From assembly GCA_020024455.1 (NCBI GenBank), contig JAHHTU010000005.1, positions 14,761-78,760 of the forward strand: DNA of 64,000 bases, read 5' to 3'. This stretch comes from Anaerotignum sp. Lineage in GTDB: Bacteria; Bacillota; Clostridia; Lachnospirales; Anaerotignaceae. The first letter of the stretch is position 1; every line of letters starts with the position of its first letter. Below the pieces are notes generated by a model. That model was not told the DNA's origin and searched no databases. It saw only the letters and a list, made by a program, of their open reading frames with translations. Below, in pieces: positions 44,262 to 52,474 of this stretch. The translations under genes and the position numbers were made by a program.

Positions 44262-44529
44262 TCCGTGCATTTGCTGTTGTCACAGTCAACCATGCGTTAC
44301 CTTGTTCCAAAGCTCCATACAGGCACCCTTGCGACACACGAGAAGTTGACTGCTTAGTGCTGCTGTCTTCCGACCCTGACACGGTTCACAGGCTCCTGTT
44401 GTGCAAGACCTGCACTTCAACACCCCTTCCCAAGGGCAGGCCATATTTGGCTGTGCCGAAAGCAAACGTCACCCCCACTATAGCGGATTGTGGGTGCAGG
44501 GTACCGCTAATCCCCCGGCTAGCACGGAA
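44262..44529 (-). ncRNA. ffs: Signal recognition particle RNA, large Bacillus type
   Basis: About 268 nt on the minus strand. The Alu part reads CCGTGCTAGCCGGGGGATTA and GCGGTACCCTG, and the 3' end closes with GCACGG, complementary to the 5' CCGTGC. The SRP54-binding helix 8 contains GTCAGGGTCGGAAGACAGCAGC, the hallmark of SRP RNAs. Length and Alu domain make it the long form found in Bacillus and Clostridia. It guides ribosomes making membrane proteins to the translocon. It lies upstream of dnaX, a common place. Confidence 0.95.
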
Positions 44530-44554
44530 ATATCAACCGATTTTCATGCTATAT

Positions 44555-44583
44555 AGTATACCGAACAATACCTTTGCTGTCAA
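44555..44583 (-). promoter_or_regulatory. Strong sigma-A promoter for the SRP RNA
   Basis: Minus-strand perfect TTGACA (44578-44583), 17-base spacer, TATACT (44555-44560). Confidence 0.85.
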
Positions 44584-44755
44584 CACCAAAAATATGACAG
44601 TGTATACTGTCGGATATACAAACCATTCTTTTTTACAACATGAACTCACGCATCATATGCACGCCCAACAATATGAAAATCAGAAAATATACCTTTTTCC
44701 GTTATGCCTACATATAACATAGAACCGTATCCCATTGCCATACCGCCATAACATA

Positions 44756-45052
44756 CTATTTTCTTTCTTTTTCCCATTTCAAATAATCTGCAATCGCATC
44801 GTGCAACTCCATAAACGGGTCTTGTTTCAGACCTTTTCCGGTTTGCACATTCACAATATCCATTTTTTGGGCACACGCACCGCCATAGCCGTCAATATAC
44901 GCAAACAAATCTGCCAATACATCATATGTCACTTCATAGAGCAAACTTTCGATATCATCATTTGGTTTATATTTGCTCCATGCAATTTGCACCACGCTTT
45001 CCTGTATGGCAGCCACCTGTTCCAAAAATTGCTTTTGGTCTGCATTTTCCAT
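44756..45052 (-). CDS. Unknown 98-residue acidic protein
   Basis: Not recognised. It is a small, acidic, helical protein with no signal sequence: the mid part has SKYKPNDDIESLLYEVTYDVLADLFAYIDGYGG, and it ends in LHDAIADYLKWEKER. AAAGGGG precedes the ATG at 45052, so the 20-codon upstream extension that overlaps tadA is rejected. It starts 3 nt after the tadA stop, so it is translated in one operon with tadA. Homologues in Lachnospiraceae are likely, but no function is known to me. Confidence 0.65.
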   Translation of the reverse strand: MENADQKQFLEQVAAIQESVVQIAWSKYKPNDDIESLLYEVTYDVLADLFAYIDGYGGACAQKMDIVNVQTGKGLKQDPFMELHDAIADYLKWEKERK

Positions 45053-45054
45053 AC

Positions 45055-45525
45055 TTACACCCCTTTGGGTTTGCGAAACCGCTTGAAAAACCGTTTCATG
45101 ATTTCGCTGCATTCTGCCTGCAACAATCCTTCTGTGACTTCCACTTGATGATTCAGCCTAGGCTCTTGCAAAATGTCCAATATCGAACCTGCACAGCCTG
45201 CTTTGCTGTTTCTTGTGCCAAACACCACACGGGGTATTCTTGCCTGCACAATCGCTCCTGCACACATGGGGCAAGGCTCTACGGTCACATACAATGTACA
45301 GTCCTCTAAACGCCAATCACCAACCACATCTGCTGCCGCATTGATGACATCTATCTCCGCATGACGCAAGGGATTTTTTGCGGTATTACGCATATTATGT
45401 CCATATGCAATGATTGCATTTTCCCGCACCATCACTGCACCAATCGGCACTTCTCCCGCCTCCAAGGCTTTTTCTGCCTCTAACAGTGCTTGTTGCATAT
45501 AATATAAATCCTGTTCTTCTGTCAT
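45055..45525 (-). CDS. tadA: tRNA(Arg) adenosine-34 deaminase
   Basis: 156 residues, cytidine-deaminase fold. The zinc site is visible as HAEIDVI (His and catalytic Glu) and PCPMCAGAIV (two Cys). YVTVEPCPMC and the C-terminal helix RFFKRFRKPK are TadA features. It converts A34 of tRNA-Arg(ACG) to inosine. AAGGGG lies before the ATG at 45525. It is close to the SRP RNA and dnaX, a common Firmicute neighbourhood. Confidence 0.95.
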   Translation of the reverse strand: MTEEQDLYYMQQALLEAEKALEAGEVPIGAVMVRENAIIAYGHNMRNTAKNPLRHAEIDVINAAADVVGDWRLEDCTLYVTVEPCPMCAGAIVQARIPRVVFGTRNSKAGCAGSILDILQEPRLNHQVEVTEGLLQAECSEIMKRFFKRFRKPKGV

Positions 45526-45529
45526 ATTG

Positions 45530-46867
45530 TCATTCCCCTTTTGCAACACACACAGAGCCGTTTCTTGCCTCAATATCCGTGACCAGCCAATAATCGTCCA
45601 AACCGTCACCATTCAAGTCTACGGGATACATACTTTGTGCATATGCAATATCTTCATTGGAAGAAACCAACCCTTTTTTTGTTAAAATATAACGAATGGT
45701 CGTACCTGTCATATCACACACATACACTTCTTTGACACCATCTTGGTTCAAATCTCCGCTTGTGATTGGACCATATAAACTCTCCACACCCAAATGGGTT
45801 GACCACAGTTTCTTAAATGTCGTACCATTTTTTTGATATACATATAAATCCAAGCCATCGCTCATCAAATATTCTTTGCTGCCATTGCCGTCCAAGTCGG
45901 TGATATGCATATACCGTACCCCATGTTTCAGACGGGTGTATGTTGTATTGTCCCAACCTGTTTCTGTGCGTGTATAGTATTGTATGGTTTGGTCAACCGA
46001 CAACATCAATGTGCCGCCATCTGCACACAAAGCCCCTGCATTGCCCGTTTCCAATGGAATTTCCATATTGGTCTTTTGCATATTGCCGTCATAAAACACA
46101 ACTTTTTTGGATTTGGTAAAGCTATGCTCGCCTTCCCCACTGCCATGTTCCTCTACACTGGAAAGCAACACTGCCAACTCACTGCCTGCACTGCCATCTA
46201 AAAATGCGGCAGAGGTGGCTTCCAATCCATTTGGAAAGGATATTGTTTTCCACAATCGCAATGCATTTTTCTGATAGCGATACACCCGTACACCGCCGCC
46301 TTGTATGGACGCCATCAACGTATTCCCCTTTTCATCTTTCCCCACGGTCAGGAAACCCTCCTGCGGAAAAGATGCCGATGTAGAAGAAAATGCTTTTTCC
46401 ATACCATTCCAATTTTCATATTTTGTAAAATCCACATCTGACAAAAAAGGATTTCTCTCTGTCAAGCCATAATATCCATGGTCATAGCCGCCTTGATATC
46501 CAACACCTACCACACGGTTGCCACTCAAATAACAAAACATCTGTCCTGCAACATCACCATTATAATGTACCAAGTTGGCAACACCCAATACCACCTCTTC
46601 ATTTTGATGTGTGGATAAATCATGTTCACTCATATTTGATGCTGCAAATAAATCTTCTGTTTGTTCTGACTTTTGTGGTATGGTACTACGCATAAATTGT
46701 AAACTGTCTTTATCAAAATCCCAGTAATATTGGTCTGCAACAGACGCCATCAAATCCGTATATTGCTCTTGCTGTTGTGCTGTAAGTGCGAATGTTGTTT
46801 CTTCTTTTGCACAACCACACAAACCCATCACCGTCAACAAAAGCAAACACAACTTTGTTTTTTTCAT
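45530..46867 (-). CDS. Secreted lipoprotein with FG-GAP/EF-hand-like repeats
   Basis: 445 residues. A signal peptide ends in the lipobox GLCGC (Cys19). The protein then has a long beta-rich region. Three calcium-binding-like loops are visible: ITDLDGNGSKEYLMSDG (about 325-341), GDLNQDGVKEVYVCD (about 372-386) and VDLNGDGLDDYWLVTD (about 413-430). These are spaced about 45 residues apart, as in FG-GAP beta-propeller repeats. It is probably a surface-displayed adaptor; no enzyme is suggested. It lies between spmB and tadA and has its own promoter. Confidence 0.75.
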   Translation of the reverse strand: MKKTKLCLLLLTVMGLCGCAKEETTFALTAQQQEQYTDLMASVADQYYWDFDKDSLQFMRSTIPQKSEQTEDLFAASNMSEHDLSTHQNEEVVLGVANLVHYNGDVAGQMFCYLSGNRVVGVGYQGGYDHGYYGLTERNPFLSDVDFTKYENWNGMEKAFSSTSASFPQEGFLTVGKDEKGNTLMASIQGGGVRVYRYQKNALRLWKTISFPNGLEATSAAFLDGSAGSELAVLLSSVEEHGSGEGEHSFTKSKKVVFYDGNMQKTNMEIPLETGNAGALCADGGTLMLSVDQTIQYYTRTETGWDNTTYTRLKHGVRYMHITDLDGNGSKEYLMSDGLDLYVYQKNGTTFKKLWSTHLGVESLYGPITSGDLNQDGVKEVYVCDMTGTTIRYILTKKGLVSSNEDIAYAQSMYPVDLNGDGLDDYWLVTDIEARNGSVCVAKGE

Positions 46868-46917
46868 GTTCGTCCCTTCCCTCTTTTGTAATGCTCACCT
46901 TGCACACAACTGTTTTT

Positions 46918-46946
46918 ATTATATATGACAAAAGCACATTTTTCAA
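46918..46946 (-). promoter_or_regulatory. Sigma-A promoter for the FG-GAP-like lipoprotein gene
   Basis: Minus-strand TTGAAA (46941-46946), 17-base spacer, perfect TATAAT (46918-46923), just after the spmB stop. Confidence 0.8.
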
Positions 46947-46949
46947 ATA

Positions 46950-47483
46950 TTATCTCCCGAATATTCGTTCCACAAGCACCAACGCCATAAAAACACCGGC
47001 AAAATTTGCAACCAAGGCACAAAACAGCGTATGCCTTGTTTTTGTGATTTTCACAGACATAAAATATAAACTCATGGTATAAAACACCGTTTCTGTACAA
47101 CTCATCATCACCGATGCCACACGCCCTAAAAAGGAGTCAGGCCCAAATTGCATAAAAATATCTGTCAAAAGTCCCACAGCCGCCGAGGAAGAAACCAAGC
47201 GAACCAATGTCAGTGGTGCCAATTCCGCAGGAAAACCAAAAGCCATCTCCAACGGTTTCAACAAATTGGTCAACAATTCCAACAAGCCACCTGCCCGAAA
47301 CACTTCCACAGCCACCAACAACCCAATCAATGTTGGCAATATTTCCACAACGGTTTTCAAGCCTTCTTTTGCACCATTGGTAAATGCCTCATATAAATTG
47401 ACTTTTTTCAAACAACCAAACACCACAATCAACAGCACGGTTACAGGAATGATGAAATCCGAAACCAACAACAACCATTTCAT
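46950..47483 (-). CDS. spmB: Spore maturation protein B
   Basis: 177 residues, about five membrane helices. It has nucleoside-recognition-like (Gate) features: GAKEGLKTVVEILPTLIGLLVAVEVFRAGG and PLTLVRLVSSSAAVGLLTDIF. SpmA and SpmB are needed for dehydration and heat resistance of the spore core in Bacillus and Clostridium perfringens. The ATG at 47483 has GGGGAG nine bases ahead; it overlaps the spmA stop by 4 nt, so translation is coupled. The longer in-frame reading from 47666 is not used. Confidence 0.93.
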   Translation of the reverse strand: MKWLLLVSDFIIPVTVLLIVVFGCLKKVNLYEAFTNGAKEGLKTVVEILPTLIGLLVAVEVFRAGGLLELLTNLLKPLEMAFGFPAELAPLTLVRLVSSSAAVGLLTDIFMQFGPDSFLGRVASVMMSCTETVFYTMSLYFMSVKITKTRHTLFCALVANFAGVFMALVLVERIFGR

Positions 47484-48064
47484 TCCTTTTCTCTCCCCTC
47501 TAAACATTTTGCAAGTATAATGCCAACCAATGTCGTCACAAGTGTTGCCACAATGCCGGCACCTACAATTTCTGCGGGTGCTGCCGAGCCATATTCTGTG
47601 CGATATGCAATGATATTGACTGTGACAAGCTGTAATGATGACATATTCACCACCAAAAACATACACATGGCATTTGACGCAGTTCCTTTTTGTCTTTTAT
47701 TTAAGATTGCCAATTCTTTCATTGCCAAAAGTCCTGCTGGTGTGGCTGCCCACCCCAAACCCAAAAAATTGGCTACAAAATTGGCCGCTATGTATGTTCT
47801 TGCAGGGTGTTTTTTTGGTATAGACGGAAATAAAAAAGATAAAAACGGTTCCATTTTATCAGATAACAAATCAATCATACCGCCCCGTTCCGCAATTTTT
47901 AACACCCCTGACCATGTCGCAATCACACCTGCCATTGTGATAGCTAACTGTATTGCCCCCTTTCCACCGTCCAAAATGGCATTTGTCAGCAAATCCATAC
48001 GTCCCAAGAATGCACCTGCCAAAATTCCTCCGATTAAAAAAAAACCCCATATGATATTTAGCAT
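47480..48064 (-). CDS. spmA: Spore maturation protein A
   Basis: 194 residues, Gate-domain membrane protein with about five helices: MLNIIWGFFLIGGILAGAF at the start, ITMAGVIATWSGVLKIAERGG, and NFLGLGWAATPAGLLAMKEL in the middle. It works with SpmB in spore-core dehydration. GGAGGG precedes the ATG. Upstream the DNA is AT-rich, with no convincing sigma-E promoter seen, though CATATATT (48085-48092, minus) could be a -10. Confidence 0.93.
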   Translation of the reverse strand: MLNIIWGFFLIGGILAGAFLGRMDLLTNAILDGGKGAIQLAITMAGVIATWSGVLKIAERGGMIDLLSDKMEPFLSFLFPSIPKKHPARTYIAANFVANFLGLGWAATPAGLLAMKELAILNKRQKGTASNAMCMFLVVNMSSLQLVTVNIIAYRTEYGSAAPAEIVGAGIVATLVTTLVGIILAKCLEGREKE

Positions 48065-48184
48065 ATTCTATCCCTCCCATTGTGTAATATATGGTTTCTT
48101 TTAGTACAATAGCATTATTTTTTTATATAAATCACCATTATTTTTCACATTTTTTCCATATTTTTGTTTATTTGTATTTTTTTG

Positions 48185-48213
48185 TTGCATTTTATATCAA
48201 TGCGTGTTAAAAT
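48185..48213 (+). promoter_or_regulatory. Sigma-A promoter for the AbrB-type regulator
   Basis: TTGCAT (48185-48190), 17-base spacer, TAAAAT (48208-48213). Confidence 0.65.
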
Positions 48214-48257
48214 TTCGTTAAGAAATAAAGATAGCGCATATGAAAAGAGGAATGAAT

Positions 48258-48518
48258 ATGAAATCTACAGGTATTGTAAGAAAAGTTGATGAATTGGGCA
48301 GAGTTGTTCTTCCGATTGAATTAAGAAGAAATATGGGTATCGCAATCAAAGATTCTTTGGAAATTTTTGTAGAAGAAAATACAATCATTCTCAAAAAATA
48401 TGAACCTGCTGACGTTTTTTCCGGCAGTATGGAAGATTTGATTGATTACAAAGGCAAAAAAGTATCTAAGGCATCTATATTGGAAATGGCAAAAATTGCC
48501 GGATTGAATGTACAATAA
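48258..48518 (+). CDS. AbrB/SpoVT-family transition-state regulator
   Basis: 86 residues. The swapped-hairpin AbrB DNA-binding domain is at the N-terminus: STGIVRKVDELGRVVLPIELRRNMGI, then DSLEIFVEENTIILKKYEP. The short C-terminal tail is helical. It is most like the small AbrB homologues of Clostridia that repress stationary-phase genes. The ATG at 48258 has GAGG ahead; an ATG at 48240 lies 18 nt upstream but lacks a site. Flanked by a terminator and a MoxR gene. Confidence 0.92.
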   Translation: MKSTGIVRKVDELGRVVLPIELRRNMGIAIKDSLEIFVEENTIILKKYEPADVFSGSMEDLIDYKGKKVSKASILEMAKIAGLNVQ

Positions 48519-48563
48519 ACAAAAAAAGACACTTCTTTTTTATAAAGTCAGTGTCTTTTTTTG
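48519..48563 (+). terminator. Intrinsic terminator after the AbrB-type gene
   Basis: AAAAAAAGACACT pairs with AGTGTCTTTTTTT across an 18-nt loop. Confidence 0.8.
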
Positions 48564-48592
48564 TTGACAGGTTTTTTTCACTACTTTACAAT
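48564..48592 (+). promoter_or_regulatory. Sigma-A promoter for the MoxR/VWA pair
   Basis: Perfect TTGACA (48564-48569), 17-base spacer, TACAAT (48587-48592). Confidence 0.75.
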
Positions 48593-48638
48593 AATACTCG
48601 ATATCAAACAAAAAACAAATGAAAGGCGGTATTGATTG

Positions 48639-49448
48639 ATGAATACATTTCAAGGTAGCAGTAATTATGTTGCAAGCGAAGATTTGATGCGTTCTATGAA
48701 CATTGCAATAGCTTTACAAAAACCTTTATTGATTAAAGGAGAGCCCGGCACAGGCAAAACCATGCTTGCCGAAGCGGTATCTCAGGCATTGGGCAAAAAA
48801 TTGGTCATCTGGAACATCAAATCCACCACAAAAGCACAAGACGGATTATATGTATATGATGTGGTACAGCGTTTATATGACAGCCAATTTGGGAATGAAG
48901 GTGTTGACGATATTCAAAAATATGTCAAAATGGGCAAATTGGGAGAAGCATTTTCTGCCGATGAACAAGTGATTTTGTTGATTGACGAAATCGACAAAGC
49001 CGATTTGGAATTTCCAAACGACTTGCTTTGGGAATTAGACAAAATGGAATTTTATATTCCGGAAACCAAACAAACCATCAAGGCAAAACAACGTCCCATC
49101 GTCATCATCACATCAAATGCAGAAAAAGAATTGCCTGATGCATTCTTGCGTCGTTGTATCTTCCATTACATCGAATTCCCCGATGCAGAACAAATGGAAG
49201 AAATCATCAATGTACACTTCGACCATTTGGACGAAACATTGCTCAGACAAGTTTTGGATACGTTCTACTGGATTCGGGAAATGTACAACATTCAGAAAAA
49301 ACCAAGCACATCAGAAGTCATTGACTGGATACAAGCCCTGATGCTTGGCGGCATTTCTGCCGATAAAATTCGTGAAACCGTACCTTTTGCAGGTGTGTTA
49401 CTGAAAAAGAATGAAGATATTGACACATTAAACCGTCATATTCGATAA
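48639..49448 (+). CDS. MoxR-family AAA+ ATPase
   Basis: 269 residues. Walker A GEPGTGKTM (about 34-42), Walker B LLIDEIDKAD (about 112-121), a sensor IITSNAEKELPDAFLRRC. The MoxR family works with von Willebrand A partners to assemble or mature metal enzymes and complexes; the partner is encoded next. The ATG at 48639 follows AAAGGCGG. The specific client is unknown. Confidence 0.9.
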   Translation: MNTFQGSSNYVASEDLMRSMNIAIALQKPLLIKGEPGTGKTMLAEAVSQALGKKLVIWNIKSTTKAQDGLYVYDVVQRLYDSQFGNEGVDDIQKYVKMGKLGEAFSADEQVILLIDEIDKADLEFPNDLLWELDKMEFYIPETKQTIKAKQRPIVIITSNAEKELPDAFLRRCIFHYIEFPDAEQMEEIINVHFDHLDETLLRQVLDTFYWIREMYNIQKKPSTSEVIDWIQALMLGGISADKIRETVPFAGVLLKKNEDIDTLNRHIR

Positions 49449-49460
49449 GCAGGTGATACC

Positions 49461-50657
49461 ATGTTTACAGCATTTTTCTATTTATTGCGTGCAAGAGGCT
49501 TATATGTTTCCTTAAATGAGTGGATGACACTTCTGGAAGCATTACAAAAAGGGTTACACCAATCCAGTTTCACAGGTTTTTATTATCTTTGCCGCAGTGT
49601 ATTAGTCAAAAGCGAAACAGATTTTGATAAATTTGATGGAGCATTTCTGGAATTTTTCAAAGATATGGAATTTACAGACGCATTGCCACAAGAGCTTTTG
49701 GACTGGCTGGAAAACCCCAAAGAAACACCGAGTGATACATTTGATATGGAGCGTGCCATGCAAAACGAACGTCTTTCTCAACAAGAAATTCAGCGTATGT
49801 TTTTGGAACGTTTGGACGAGCAAAAAGAAGAACACAATGGCGGCAGCTATTGGGTAGGTACGGGCGGCGTATCTGTATTTGGCAACAGCGGTTTCAGTCC
49901 AAGAGGGATTCGTGTGGGCGGCGAAGGCGGTAAACGCCGTGCTTTCCAAGTGGCAAGCGAGCGTAAATTCCGTGATTTCCGTCAAGACAACACACTGGAC
50001 ACCAGACAATTCCAAATGGCATTTCGTCGTTTGCGTCAATTCTCTGCACAAATAGACGAAGCAAAAACAGAATTTGATATTGATGGCACCATACAGAAAA
50101 CTTGTGACAATGCAGGCACGTTGAACATTGTCTATGACCGTCCCAGAAAAAACACGGTGAAAGTCATGCTTTTGATGGACAGCGGCGGTTCTATGGACTA
50201 TTATAGCCGTTTGTGTTCTGCATTGTTCCAAGCAGTCAATAAGTCCAGCCACTTCAAAGATTTGCAAGTATTTTATTTCCACAACTGTATTTATTCCAAA
50301 ATTTATACAGACCCTTATTTGCGTCCATCTTCTGCCATATCCACAGAATGGATTTTGCATAACATCAGCAGTGAGTACAAAGTCATCATTGTGGGAGACG
50401 CACAGATGGAGCCTTCGGAGTTGTTAGAGGGCAGTTATTACCATTATGGGGCAAGAGATGAAATTTCCGGCATCGAATGGCTGACACGTTTCCGTGAAAA
50501 ATATCCGCATTTGGTTTGGCTGAACCCCTCCGAACGACCTTATTGGGGTGGTTGGTGGGCAAAAACCTATGACATCATCAACAAAGACTTTGATATGCAC
50601 GATTTGACGTTGGAAGGCATCAACAACGCCTTAAAAAAACTGATGGTCAATCGGTAA
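49461..50657 (+). CDS. VWA-domain protein, partner of the MoxR ATPase
   Basis: 398 residues. The N-terminal helical part is followed by a Gly/Arg-rich middle (GGVSVFGNSGFSPRGIRVGGEGGKRRA) and a C-terminal VWA domain with a MIDAS motif LLMDSGGSMDYYS (about 235-247), where DxSxS is DSGGS, i.e. a Gly takes the position of the first Ser. CoxE-like proteins have this form. It starts 12 nt after the MoxR gene, so they form an operon. It ends at a strong terminator. Confidence 0.88.
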   Translation: MFTAFFYLLRARGLYVSLNEWMTLLEALQKGLHQSSFTGFYYLCRSVLVKSETDFDKFDGAFLEFFKDMEFTDALPQELLDWLENPKETPSDTFDMERAMQNERLSQQEIQRMFLERLDEQKEEHNGGSYWVGTGGVSVFGNSGFSPRGIRVGGEGGKRRAFQVASERKFRDFRQDNTLDTRQFQMAFRRLRQFSAQIDEAKTEFDIDGTIQKTCDNAGTLNIVYDRPRKNTVKVMLLMDSGGSMDYYSRLCSALFQAVNKSSHFKDLQVFYFHNCIYSKIYTDPYLRPSSAISTEWILHNISSEYKVIIVGDAQMEPSELLEGSYYHYGARDEISGIEWLTRFREKYPHLVWLNPSERPYWGGWWAKTYDIINKDFDMHDLTLEGINNALKKLMVNR

Positions 50658-50659
50658 TC

Positions 50660-50702
50660 AAAAAAAGAGGAGAACCCCTTTATCGGAGTTCTCCTTTTTT
50701 TA
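50660..50702. terminator. Terminator between the VWA gene and hpf
   Basis: GAGGAGAAC pairs with GTTCTCCTC around a 12-nt loop, then eight T residues on the plus strand. Confidence 0.85.
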
Positions 50703-50738
50703 TGACGCTCTATGCAAATGCCCCTTAGCATTATTTGT

Positions 50739-51284
50739 TTAATATTCGGGTTCAATCAAACCATAAGAACCATCTTTGCGTTTGTAAACCACATTCACTT
50801 CATCGGTTTCCCCATTGCGGAATACGAAGAAATTATGTCCAATCAATTCCATTTCCATTACAGCTTCTTCTGCGTCCATAGGTTTTACTTCAAAGTGTTT
50901 CACTCTCTCGATTTTATACAAAGGTTCTTCGTCCAAAAATTCTTCGGGAACCAATATTGCGTTATATTCTGCCATATAGCTGTCGCCATTCTGACGTACT
51001 TTTGTACGCATACGTTTTTTGTAACGAACAACTTGTCTTTCCAAGATGTCAACTGCTTTATCCATTGCCGCTGTCATATCCGCATCTTGTACTTCGGCAC
51101 GAATAATTCGTTTATTCAAGGGAATTGTCACTTCCACTGTGGAAACCAATTTTTCCAAGCTCAGTGTAATGGTTGCATTTGTTTCTGCGGGAAAGAGCTT
51201 TGCGATACGGTCTAATTTGTGTTCAACCATTTCTTTTGTCTTGTCCCAAACATCGATATTTTTCCCAATAATGTTGTAACGCAT
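50739..51284 (-). CDS. hpf: Long-form ribosome hibernation promoting factor
   Basis: 181 residues, the long form of HPF. An N-terminal RaiA/YfiA domain (YNIIGKNIDVWDKTKEMVEHKLDRIAKLF) is joined by a linker to the C-terminal dimer domain (VKHFEVKPMDAEEAVMEMELIGHNFFVFRN), which pairs 70S ribosomes into 100S dimers in stationary phase. The ATG at 51284 has AAAGGAG ahead. A sigma-H type promoter lies upstream, which agrees with the sigma-H/sigma-B control of the Bacillus homologue YvyD. Confidence 0.95.
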   Translation of the reverse strand: MRYNIIGKNIDVWDKTKEMVEHKLDRIAKLFPAETNATITLSLEKLVSTVEVTIPLNKRIIRAEVQDADMTAAMDKAVDILERQVVRYKKRMRTKVRQNGDSYMAEYNAILVPEEFLDEEPLYKIERVKHFEVKPMDAEEAVMEMELIGHNFFVFRNGETDEVNVVYKRKDGSYGLIEPEY

Positions 51285-51380
51285 ACAAAACAACTCCTTT
51301 CAAGGTCTTCCAAATACGAAAACCTTTTTGGTTCTAAAAACCATATTCAAAAGAAAATAAATTTCTTTTGTTATAGATAG

Positions 51381-51409
51381 TTATTCGGCATCTCTTCCCA
51401 AAATCCTTT
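51381..51409 (-). promoter_or_regulatory. Sigma-H-type promoter for hpf
   Basis: Minus-strand AAAGGATTT (51401-51409), 11-base spacer, GCCGAATAA (51381-51389). It matches the Bacillus sigma-H consensus (RnAGGAwWW, 11-12 bp, RnnGAATww) at every position. Confidence 0.75.
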
Positions 51410-51585
51410 TTTCCTGCAAACTTTTTTTCAGAAAACGTATATTTTTTTACAATTTATCTATTTTGCTGTTTTTGGTTTACAGAATAGCTGCTTTTTTCGC
51501 ATCATTTTATTTGTTTTTTCTAAAAATATGGCTTGTATACCACCACGGGCGTACAACTGTATACCGTTTTTCTCCCATTGATACC

Positions 51586-51665
51586 TGTGGATAATGTGGA
51601 TAACTCTGTGTATAACTTCATTTTTCAACACTTTTCCTGTGGATAAACCTGTGTGGTTGTCCACA
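51586..51665. other. Cluster of five DnaA boxes
   Basis: TGTGGATAA, the exact inverse of the DnaA box TTATCCACA, occurs at 51586-51594, 51595-51603 (directly abutting) and 51638-51646. A one-mismatch TGTGTATAA is at 51607-51615 and a one-mismatch TTGTCCACA at 51657-51665, facing the other way. An AT-rich stretch lies to the left (51400-51500). No dnaA or dnaN gene is in the window. Confidence 0.8.
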
Positions 51666-51694
51666 ATATTTGTGTATATCTTTGTTGATATCCA

Positions 51695-52219
51695 TCATGT
51701 ATGTGCCTTCTGATATTGTTCCAATGCATTTTGGTATGCCAGCTTTGTATCATCATCAAAGCATACCATCACAACATTTTGTATTTTGGGGTGTACTTCC
51801 AAATATGACATAATTTCTCTGACTGCAATCTCTGCCGCCAATCCTACCGGAAAACGATAAACCCCCGTGCTGATAGACGGAAACGCAATCGTTTGTATAT
51901 CATATTGCTCTGCCAACTGTAAACTGTTTTGATAGCAATTTGCCAACAAGCTCTCCTCGTCCCATTTGCCGCCCCGCCAAATCGGCCCCGGCGTATGAAT
52001 GACAAATTTTGCTTTTAGCTTATACCCTTTTGTAATTTTGGCTTCACCTGTTTTACAGCCGCCCAATGTTTCACATTCTGCCAACAGTTCTTTTCCTGCC
52101 GCTCTGTGAATGGCACCATCTACGCCGCCGCCTCCTAAAAGGGAAGTATTTGCCGCATTTACGATTGCGTCTGTTTTGGCTTTCACAATATCTCCTTTGA
52201 TAATAGAAAATCGTTCCAT
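51695..52219 (-). CDS. Macrodomain protein, YmdB-like ADP-ribose hydrolase
   Basis: 174 residues, a single macrodomain. The ADP-ribose site is visible: GDIVKAKTDAIVNAANTSLLGGGGVDGAIHRAAG, and the later loop AFPSISTGVYRFP. MacroD-type enzymes remove ADP-ribose from proteins or deacetylate O-acetyl-ADP-ribose. AGGGGG precedes the ATG. Only 30 nt separate its stop from the nearest DnaA box. It has a sigma-A promoter of its own at 52304-52332. Confidence 0.93.
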   Translation of the reverse strand: MERFSIIKGDIVKAKTDAIVNAANTSLLGGGGVDGAIHRAAGKELLAECETLGGCKTGEAKITKGYKLKAKFVIHTPGPIWRGGKWDEESLLANCYQNSLQLAEQYDIQTIAFPSISTGVYRFPVGLAAEIAVREIMSYLEVHPKIQNVVMVCFDDDTKLAYQNALEQYQKAHT

Positions 52220-52303
52220 ACCTGTACCCCCTAACCGAGAAATGTTTTTCGTATACTACCACATATATCAAAAATATCTTTTGTATATCAGTAGATATTT
52301 TTT

Positions 52304-52332
52304 ATTGTATCTTGTTTCCAAAATTTCGTAAA
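52304..52332 (-). promoter_or_regulatory. Sigma-A promoter for the macrodomain gene
   Basis: Minus-strand TTTACG (52327-52332), 17-base spacer, TACAAT (52304-52309). Confidence 0.6.
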
Positions 52333-52401
52333 GTCATTTTTACAAATTTTTCTATTATCATACAATTCTTTTTTTATTTTGCCATTTTTATACACAAACA
52401 G

Positions 52402-52470
52402 AAAAAACATCTATCCATATTGTACATCTGTGTGATTTGCTCATGCACCATATAAAATAGATGTTTTTCA
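52402..52470 (-). terminator. Long-loop terminator after the spoIIQ-like gene
   Basis: Minus-strand GAAAAACATCTAT pairs with ATAGATGTTTTTTC across a loop of about 40 nt, then a T-rich run. The loop is unusually long for an intrinsic terminator. Confidence 0.6.
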
Positions 52471-52474
52471 GAAA

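Noticed and set aside
42589..44382. Longer dnaX start within the SRP RNA
   Set aside because: The extra 65 codons are the SRP RNA sequence; the ATG at 44187 has AAGGAGGG.
49602..50360. A 252-codon open frame opposite the VWA gene
   Set aside because: No ribosome-binding site or domain; the VWA frame has clear motifs.
51300..51694. Calling the DnaA-box cluster the chromosomal origin
   Set aside because: No dnaA or dnaN nearby, and no clear DNA-unwinding trio element; left as a cluster.
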